Assembly (NCBI GenBank): GCA_023664705.1
Contig: JAMPFE010000040.1
Span: forward strand, 1-18,048
DNA length: 18,048 bases
Source: Lachnospiraceae bacterium
GTDB taxonomy: Bacteria; Bacillota; Clostridia; Oscillospirales; Ruminococcaceae
Direction of reading: 5' to 3'
Under the pieces are notes generated by a model. That model did not search any database. It was not told the origin of the DNA and worked only from the letters and a program-made list of their open reading frames with translations. Position numbers and translations under genes: made by a program. This document shows, piece after piece, positions 12,951 through 18,048 of this stretch; the stretch's first letter is position 1, and each line of letters begins with the position of its first letter.

Positions 12951-13288
12951 CGTTAAACGAGCGCGTTATTAAGGCGCTGGAGCCGCTGAACGTTTCGGTA
13001 ACCGTCGCGGAAAATCCGACGGACAGCGGCGTTCCCGACAAATTTATCGTGATAATCCCGACGAGCGATAATTTCGACCTGTACGCGGACAACGAGCCGC
13101 TTGCGGGCGCAGACGAGGCGGAGCTCGCGCTTTACTGCAAGGGCAACTACCTCGCCTTTCGGGATAAGGTCACGGAGCTCCTCACCGCCGCCGATATCAC
13201 GATAACGAGCAGGCGGTATCTGGAGTTTGAAAAGGATACGGACTATCACCACTACATCATTGATGTGGCGGCGGAAACATCATTTTAA
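12947..13288 (+). CDS. Tail terminator / tail completion-like protein
   Basis: 113 aa from GTG 12947, with GAGGTG about 10 bases before. The mixed alpha/beta sequence with DKFIVIIPTSDNFDLYADNE and LYCKGNYLAFRDKVTELL fits the tail completion/terminator proteins found just before the major tail gene in siphoviruses. Similarity by eye is moderate; the call rests largely on gene order. Confidence 0.7.
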   Translation: MTLNERVIKALEPLNVSVTVAENPTDSGVPDKFIVIIPTSDNFDLYADNEPLAGADEAELALYCKGNYLAFRDKVTELLTAADITITSRRYLEFEKDTDYHHYIIDVAAETSF

Positions 13289-13300
13289 CAGGAGGTTTAT

Positions 13301-13906
13301 ATGGCAACTATCGGACTTGATAAACTGTATTATTCGGTAATTACGGAGGGCGAAAACGGTGTGGAGACCTACGGCGCGCCCCAAAAGCTGGCAAAGGCTA
13401 TGAACGTCGATTTGTCGGTGGACGTTGCGGAGGCTACGCTTTACGCCGACGACAGCGCCGCCGAGAATGTAAGAGAATTTGCGGGCGGCACTATCACGCT
13501 CGGCATTGACGACCTCTCGGCAGAGGCGCTCAAAGACCTCGCGGGAGCTCATATCGACAGCAACGGCGTTATCGTCTCCTCGGGCGAGGACGTTGGCAAT
13601 TATGTCGCTATCGCGTTCCGCGCGAAGAAATCCAACGGCAAATACCGTTATTACTGGCTGTACCGCGTGAAGTTCTCCGCGCCCTCGGACAGCTACGAGA
13701 CAAAGGGCGACAGCGTTAACTTCAACACCCCGACGATAGAGGGCTCGATCTCTCAGCGCGTCAAGGAGAACAGCGACGGAAAGCACCCGTGGAAAGCACA
13801 AATTGACGAGACCGACGCAAACAAAAGCATTATCGACAAATGGTACGAAAAGGTTTACGAGCCGTCGGGCAGCACAAGCACGGCGTCGCTCGAGAAAGGA
13901 GCGTAA
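13301..13906 (+). CDS. Major tail (tube) protein, phi13 family
   Basis: 201 aa with a good AGGAGGT site. The start MATIGLDKLYYSVITE, then KLAKAMNVDLSVDVAEATLY and the beta-rich centre with YRYYWLYRVKFSAPSDSYET are characteristic of phi13-type major tail proteins. It polymerises into the tail tube around the tape measure. The last ~25 residues (YEPSGSTSTASLEKGA) are low complexity, without an added Ig-like domain. Confidence 0.92.
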   Translation: MATIGLDKLYYSVITEGENGVETYGAPQKLAKAMNVDLSVDVAEATLYADDSAAENVREFAGGTITLGIDDLSAEALKDLAGAHIDSNGVIVSSGEDVGNYVAIAFRAKKSNGKYRYYWLYRVKFSAPSDSYETKGDSVNFNTPTIEGSISQRVKENSDGKHPWKAQIDETDANKSIIDKWYEKVYEPSGSTSTASLEKGA

Positions 13907-13909
13907 TTC

Positions 13910-14275
13910 ATGGAGAACGAAGCGAAAATCACGCTCGGCGGCGAGGAATATCCTCTGCTGCTGTCGACCCGCGCCGTGCGCGAAATAGGCAAGAAATTCG
14001 GCGGTCTTGAAAAGCTCGGCGACGAGCTTACCGCGCAGGGCAACGCCGACAAGGCGCTTGACAACGTGGTATGGCTGATAGCGCTGTTGGCAAATCAGCC
14101 CATTCTGATACATAACCGCGCGAATAAAGGCAGCGAAAAGCCGCTGCTGACCGTCGAGGACGTGGAACTTATGACCACGCCCGCCGACCTCGGCGAGATG
14201 AACGGCGCTATTAAAACCGCGATAGAACGCGGATCGTCGCGCAGTATAGTCTCGGAGAAGCAAAAAAACGCGTGA
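13910..14275 (+). CDS. Tail assembly chaperone, frame 1 (gpG-like)
   Basis: 121 aa, start with AAAGGAG upstream. EAKITLGGEEYPLLLSTRAV (3-22) and the helical REIGKKFGGLEKLGDEL resemble the first tail assembly chaperone of Firmicutes siphoviruses. Position between major tail and tape measure genes is the standard one. The last codons CAA AAA AAC GCG TGA contain the heptamer A AAA AAC in the correct frame for a -1 slip, leading into the next frame. The unshifted product would be the G-like chaperone, the shifted one a G-T fusion. Confidence 0.85.
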   Translation: MENEAKITLGGEEYPLLLSTRAVREIGKKFGGLEKLGDELTAQGNADKALDNVVWLIALLANQPILIHNRANKGSEKPLLTVEDVELMTTPADLGEMNGAIKTAIERGSSRSIVSEKQKNA

Positions 14276-14305
14276 GCCGTGCCGCCCCGATGTCCGACGG
14301 GGCGG
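14263..14305 (+). promoter_or_regulatory. Programmed -1 ribosomal frameshift site
   Basis: The slippery heptamer A AAA AAC (14263-14269) is in the zero frame of the first chaperone gene. After 12 bases there is a hairpin CCGCCCCG/CGGGGCGG (14282-14289 with 14298-14305), 8 perfect GC pairs with an 8-base loop. Slipping back one base moves ribosomes exactly into the second chaperone frame. Lambda and most siphoviruses join their two tail chaperone frames in this way. The spacer is a little longer than the usual 5-9 bases. Confidence 0.8.
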
Positions 14306-14481
14306 TTTTCGAACGGCTGATTTTTTACGGCGTGACCCTGCTCGGGCGTACCGAAGCGGAGGTCTGGGAAATGCGGCTCGGACATCTGCTCGACCAAATA
14401 GAGGCGTACAAGCAGTTCAACGGCTTGACGGAGCCCGCTGTCGAGCGTTTTATCGACGATATCATTCCCGACGGGATTTAA
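14272..14481 (+). CDS. Tail assembly chaperone, frame 2 (gpT-like, reached by -1 frameshift)
   Basis: This 69-residue frame opens at GTG 14272, overlapping the previous stop, but lacks a well-placed ribosome site; it lies in the -1 frame relative to the first chaperone and is probably translated as a C-terminal extension of it. AEVWEMRLGHLLDQIEAYKQ resembles the second frame of tail chaperones (usually W-x-M-x-x-x-E/H-L). The fusion would be about 188 residues. It helps load the tape measure during tail assembly. Confidence 0.78.
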   Translation: MSRAAPMSDGAVFERLIFYGVTLLGRTEAEVWEMRLGHLLDQIEAYKQFNGLTEPAVERFIDDIIPDGI

Positions 14482-14493
14482 AGAGGTGAGATT

Positions 14494-17385
14494 TTGTCTG
14501 AAAGTGTAGGCGTAGCGCTCGGCGTTGAGGGCGAAAAGCAATTCAAAAGCGCGTTGAGCGATATAAGGGCGCAGTTCAAGGAGCTCGCGTCCGAGATGAA
14601 CCTCGCGACCTCGCAGTTTGACAAGAACGACAGGTCCGTCGAGGCGCTTGCGGCGCAAAACGGCGTGCTCAACAAGCAGATAGACGCGCAGAAAAACAAA
14701 ATAGATACTCTCCGCAAGGCTCTGGAGAACGCCTCGGAATCGTTCGGCGAAAACGACAGCCGCACCAAAGCATGGCGCACGCAGCTCAACAACGCCGAGG
14801 CGGAGCTGAACACCATGCAGCGCACGCTCGCCTCGAACAACACCGCTATCAAAAAAGCGGGCGACGCGTTTGACGACGCGGAGGACGAGGTCAAGGATTT
14901 CGCCAAAGAGACCGAAAAGGCCGCCGACTCGACCGAGAAGTCGGGCTCGCGATTCGAGGGTCTCGGAAACGTTCTTAAAGGCGTAGGAAAAGCAGTCGCC
15001 GCAAGCGCCGCGGCGATAGGGGCGTCCGTTGCGGCTATCGGCGCATCGTGCGTTGCGGCGGGCAAAAAGATATGGGAAATGTCCAACGAGGTCGCGTCGG
15101 CGGGAGACGCTATAGACAAGACCTCGCAGAAAATCGGTATAAGCGCCGAGAGCTATCAGGAATGGGATTACGTTTTTCAGCGCTGCGGCAGCGACGTCAA
15201 CAATCTGCAAGCGGGAATGAAAACGCTTTCGGGCGTTATCACGGACGCGGCAGACGGCTCGGACACCGCCGCCGAAAAGCTGGCGGCGGTCGGGCTTTCG
15301 GTGGAAAAATTAAACGGCAAAACGCAGGACGAGCAGCTTTCCATCGTCATTTCGGCATTGCAGAAAATGGGAGCGGGCGCGGAAAGAACATCAGCCGCCA
15401 CAGACCTTCTCGGAAAATCCGCTACCGATATGGCGGCGGTGCTGAATATGACTGCCAAAGAAACCGAAGCCTTAAAGCAAGAGGCGCAGGATTACGGCAT
15501 GATAATGAGCAACGAGACCGTTGCCGCCTCTGCGACGTTCGAGGACAGTTTGACACGGCTGCAAAGCACCATGTCGGGCGTGAAAACCCGCATGGTCGGC
15601 GAGCTGCTGCCCGGATTTATCGACGTTCTGGACGGGCTTGCCGATCTGGTCGCGGGAAACGAGGACGCGGGCAAGAAAATCGAAAGCGGTATCCAAGGCG
15701 TTATAGACGCGTTCGGCAACATCGTGCCGCAGGTAACGACGCTTATAGCCAAAGTAGCCTCAGCCGCCGCGAAAAGCGCCCCGAAGATCATCTCGTCTCT
15801 TGCGGAGGGTATCTCCTCGGCGATACCCGAGCTTGCGCCGCAGGCGGCGGGGATAATCGAACAGATCACCTCGTCGCTCCTCGACCTGATACCTCGATTT
15901 TTTGAGGTCGGAAAGGAGATACTCGGCGGCATCGTTTCGGCAATATCGGGGAATATCTCAAAGGTCGCCGACGTTGCGCGAGAAATCATCGGGCAGCTGT
16001 CAAGCGGGATATCGGAGGCATTCCCCGTACTGGTGACAAGCACCGGGGAGCTGCTTTCCGCTATAGTACAAGGCATGACCGACAATTTGGGCGGCATTCT
16101 CGACGCGGCGTTCCAAGTCGTGACGACCCTCGCCGACGGCATATCCTCCGCCCTGCCCGAGCTTATCCCAACGGCTGTCGAGGTGCTGCTGTCGATAGTA
16201 CAGGCGCTTATCGACAATACGGATAAACTCATCTCGGCGGGCTTTGAGATAATCGAGGGGCTGATAGAGGGCATTCTGAAAGCCGTCCCGAAGCTCACGA
16301 AAAAGATCCCCGAGATAATAAAGTCCATTGTCAGCGCTGTAACAAAAGCTCTGCCGCAAATTTTAACGGTCGGCACAAAGCTGTTGAACGAGCTGATAAA
16401 AGGCATAACAACGGCGCTTCCTCAGCTTGTGCAAATGCTCCCGACGATAGTACAGACTATCATCACGGGCATAACGGAAAATCTTTCAACTATCGTACAG
16501 CTCGGTATCGACCTGCTGATGTCGCTCGTAAACGGCATTCTTACAGCGATACCGCAGCTCGTCGGAATGCTCCCGACGATAATCGACAGTATTGTCGGCA
16601 CGATAACGGAAAATCTGCCCGCGATAATCGAGCTCGGCATACAGGTGCTTATGCAGCTTATCGACGGCATTATTTCCGCGCTGCCACAGCTTTACGAGGC
16701 TATCCCGCAGATAGTCACGAGCATTGTCACGGCTATCACGGAGTGTCTGCCGCAATTGCTTGAAGTCGGCGTCGGTTTGACATTGCAGCTCTCCATGGGC
16801 TTGGTCAAAGCAATTCCCGACCTCGTCAAAAAAATCCCCGAGCTTATCGGCGCGATAGTCGACGGCTGCGCCAACGCGTATCCGCAGCTTATCGAGGCGG
16901 GCAAAAACCTCATAAAGGGCTTGTGGGACGGCTTTAAGAGCATGAGCGAATGGCTGTACGACAACGTTTCCGACTTTTTCAACGGAATAGTCAACAGTGT
17001 TAAAAATCTGCTCGGCATCCACTCCCCGTCGACGGTTTTCGCGGGTATCGGCGACAATATGGCGCTCGGTCTCGGCGAGGGCTTTGAGGACGCGATGAGC
17101 GACGTCGGCAAACAAATCGAAAAAGCCGTGCCGACGGATTTCGACTTCAAGGCGAACGTCAGCGGAATGGTCGGCGATATGCAAACGGCGGCGTCAATGC
17201 CGCGCACGTCCGCGCAGTACAACGCCATGACAGCGCCGCAGACCGCCTATGCGCCGAGCGCCGAGCCGCAGCCTATCGTTATGAACGTCTACATTGACAA
17301 TCAGCTTAGGCAGACGACCGTCGTTGAAAATTACGACGCGGGCGAAACGGTCGACCTTTACGTGACCAACGGCAAGGGGGGATAA
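14494..17385 (+). CDS. Tail tape measure protein
   Basis: 963 aa from a TTG at 14494 preceded by AGAGGTGAG. The N-terminal ~160 residues are coiled-coil, beginning VGVALGVEGEKQFKSALSDI, followed by an Ala/Gly-rich hydrophobic stretch (about 168-192). Then a globular part with EWDYVFQRCGSD and SDTAAEKLAAVGLSVEKLNG, typical of TP901-type tape measures, and then about 8.5 repeats of 44 residues (443-816). The C-terminal part includes LLGIHSPSTVFAGIGDNMAL, near-universal in these proteins. It sets tail length and can form the DNA passage in the membrane. No transglycosylase or peptidase domain is evident. Confidence 0.95.
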   Translation: MSESVGVALGVEGEKQFKSALSDIRAQFKELASEMNLATSQFDKNDRSVEALAAQNGVLNKQIDAQKNKIDTLRKALENASESFGENDSRTKAWRTQLNNAEAELNTMQRTLASNNTAIKKAGDAFDDAEDEVKDFAKETEKAADSTEKSGSRFEGLGNVLKGVGKAVAASAAAIGASVAAIGASCVAAGKKIWEMSNEVASAGDAIDKTSQKIGISAESYQEWDYVFQRCGSDVNNLQAGMKTLSGVITDAADGSDTAAEKLAAVGLSVEKLNGKTQDEQLSIVISALQKMGAGAERTSAATDLLGKSATDMAAVLNMTAKETEALKQEAQDYGMIMSNETVAASATFEDSLTRLQSTMSGVKTRMVGELLPGFIDVLDGLADLVAGNEDAGKKIESGIQGVIDAFGNIVPQVTTLIAKVASAAAKSAPKIISSLAEGISSAIPELAPQAAGIIEQITSSLLDLIPRFFEVGKEILGGIVSAISGNISKVADVAREIIGQLSSGISEAFPVLVTSTGELLSAIVQGMTDNLGGILDAAFQVVTTLADGISSALPELIPTAVEVLLSIVQALIDNTDKLISAGFEIIEGLIEGILKAVPKLTKKIPEIIKSIVSAVTKALPQILTVGTKLLNELIKGITTALPQLVQMLPTIVQTIITGITENLSTIVQLGIDLLMSLVNGILTAIPQLVGMLPTIIDSIVGTITENLPAIIELGIQVLMQLIDGIISALPQLYEAIPQIVTSIVTAITECLPQLLEVGVGLTLQLSMGLVKAIPDLVKKIPELIGAIVDGCANAYPQLIEAGKNLIKGLWDGFKSMSEWLYDNVSDFFNGIVNSVKNLLGIHSPSTVFAGIGDNMALGLGEGFEDAMSDVGKQIEKAVPTDFDFKANVSGMVGDMQTAASMPRTSAQYNAMTAPQTAYAPSAEPQPIVMNVYIDNQLRQTTVVENYDAGETVDLYVTNGKGG
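15820..16941 (+). repeat. Tandem 44-codon repeats in the tape measure gene
   Basis: Residues 443-816 repeat a 44-residue unit starting A-[IFLV]-P-x-L and ending G-I-x-x; one early copy is 66 residues (1.5 units), showing that a 22-residue half unit underlies it. Copies begin at residues 443, 509, 553, 597, 641, 685, 729 and 773. At DNA level the copies at 641, 685 and 729 are closest, sharing runs such as ATGCTCCCGACGATA and ATAACGGAAAATCT. Each half is a hydrophobic helix with polar turns. Confidence 0.85.
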
Positions 17386-17386
17386 G

Positions 17387-17758
17387 ATGATCGCGCTGCT
17401 TAAAATCGGCGGAGAGCCGCTGACAAAAATCCGCGACTACAGCGTCGGCATTACAAGGGTAGAGGGCAGCGGCGGCGGTACGACCGAAAACGGCGACGAG
17501 ATACTCGATTACCGCTGCCTTGAAAAAGCCGTTATTACGGTAACTTTCGCAAATCTGACAACGGACGAATTCGCCAAGCTCAAAAGCAGGCTGAAAACGC
17601 AGGCTCTTGAACTCACGTACTGGGCGGGAGAATACAAAACCATAACCGCCAAAATCGGCGATATGGAGTGCGAGCTGCTGAAAAGCGAGCACCGCCCGAA
17701 CACCGAAAAAAGCAATTACTGGAACGTGAGCACGATGTTCACGCAGATAAGAGGGTGA
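17387..17758 (+). CDS. DUF6711-like tail protein
   Basis: 123 aa beginning MIALLKIGGEPLTKIRDYSV, with AAGGGGGGA just before the start. The beta-rich sequence with AVITVTFANLTTDEFAKLKS and the ending NYWNVSTMFTQIRG fits the small DUF6711-type proteins that follow the tape measure gene in Firmicutes siphoviruses. A role in the distal tail is inferred from position. It could also be named a distal tail protein, but it is much shorter than Dit proteins. Confidence 0.62.
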   Translation: MIALLKIGGEPLTKIRDYSVGITRVEGSGGGTTENGDEILDYRCLEKAVITVTFANLTTDEFAKLKSRLKTQALELTYWAGEYKTITAKIGDMECELLKSEHRPNTEKSNYWNVSTMFTQIRG

Positions 17759-17762
17759 CAAA

Positions 17763-18048
17763 ATGTACGCTGTAAGCGACGAATACAAGGCAGCCATAGC
17801 GCTCCCCGACCGCGAATTCCGAATAGACGCGCGCGTTTATTTGCGCGACGGCAGCGTTTTAAAAGCCGACGACAGCTCGATAACGGGCGACGTGAAAATC
17901 GAATCGCAAATGATGTCGGGAAGCGCGTCGAGCAGCACTATCGACGTCGGCGCGGCAACGTCCAAAAAGCTGACGATGACGGTGTTGAGCGAAAGCACCG
18001 ACCTGCACGTTTTTGCGGGCGCGAGAGCGCGGCTGTGGGTCTCGCTGA
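17763..18048 (+). CDS. Tail/baseplate protein, N-terminal part (runs off the window)
   Basis: ATG 17763 follows AGAGGGTGA and opens a frame that stays open for 95 codons to the window end. The start MYAVSDEYKAAIALPDREFR and the later SGSASSSTIDVGAATSKKLT resemble the N-terminus of large baseplate or tail-associated proteins that lie downstream of the tape measure gene. The rest of the gene, and any receptor-binding or lytic domain, lies outside. Confidence 0.7.
   Translation, partial: MYAVSDEYKAAIALPDREFRIDARVYLRDGSVLKADDSSITGDVKIESQMMSGSASSSTIDVGAATSKKLTMTVLSESTDLHVFAGARARLWVSL

Noticed and set aside
14281..14309. GC hairpin followed by TTTT inside the tail chaperone frames, considered as a terminator
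   Set aside because: The T tract is only four bases and the hairpin lies just behind the slippery heptamer, so a frameshift stimulator explains it better.
16420..16680. Regularly spaced DNA repeats considered as a CRISPR-like array
   Set aside because: They are imperfect, lie fully in the tape measure reading frame with a codon-multiple period, and reflect protein repeats.

Overview
The window is the right-hand early end and most of the late structural module of a tailed siphovirus with an HK97-type head, most likely a prophage or temperate phage of a Gram-positive, Clostridia-like gut bacterium (Oscillospiraceae/Ruminococcaceae type). The grounds are the gene order, the small phage proteins of familiar Firmicutes types, the strong GGAGG ribosome sites, frequent TTG/GTG starts, and near-consensus sigma-A promoters with 17-base spacers. 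No integrase, lysis or host gene is visible, so prophage versus free phage cannot be decided here.

Layout. Positions 1-3636 (+ strand) are the end of an early/middle operon: a zinc-ribbon microprotein end, a one-domain HsdS-like DNA-recognition protein coupled to an orphan adenine methyltransferase, a KLAEYEDTGLTPEE-type small protein, an ASCH-like protein, a DnaQ-type exonuclease, a small unknown protein and a RinA/ArpU-like late regulator, closed by a hairpin terminator. Positions 3643-4513 hold an accessory island on the minus strand: a 47-aa protein with its own promoter, and a leftward operon of a 41-aa hydrophobic peptide (TTG start), a 32-aa membrane peptide and a Cro/CI-type regulator. 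On the opposite strand lies a promoter (4260-4288) and a 13-bp hairpin terminator (4403-4450) that together define a noncoding RNA of about 155 nt antisense to nearly the whole 41-aa gene. This is the layout of a type I toxin-antitoxin locus and is the most interesting element of the window.

From 4551 on, everything is rightward. A palindrome, an extended -10 promoter and a leader hairpin terminator precede the packaging module: HNH nuclease, a possible cos region, small terminase, zinc-ribbon protein, VRR-NUC nuclease and large terminase. Between the large terminase and the portal sits a self-contained cassette (7973-8728) with a consensus promoter, a JAMM-motif protein, a 39-aa protein and a perfect 10-bp hairpin terminator: a 'moron'. 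Then follow portal, ClpP-type prohead protease, major capsid protein, head-tail connector, head closure protein, HK97 gp10-like protein, tail terminator-like protein, major tail protein, and two tail assembly chaperone frames joined by a well-formed -1 frameshift site (A AAA AAC plus an 8-bp GC hairpin). The tape measure protein carries about 8.5 tandem 44-residue repeats. A DUF6711-like tail protein and the start of a further tail/baseplate protein end the window.

The early genes modify or protect DNA and switch on the late genes. The HNH protein and terminases cut and pump DNA through the portal into a head matured by the ClpP-like protease, and the connector and tail genes follow in assembly order. 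The minus-strand island and the JAMM cassette have their own promoters and so could be expressed in the lysogen while the late genes are silent (inference).
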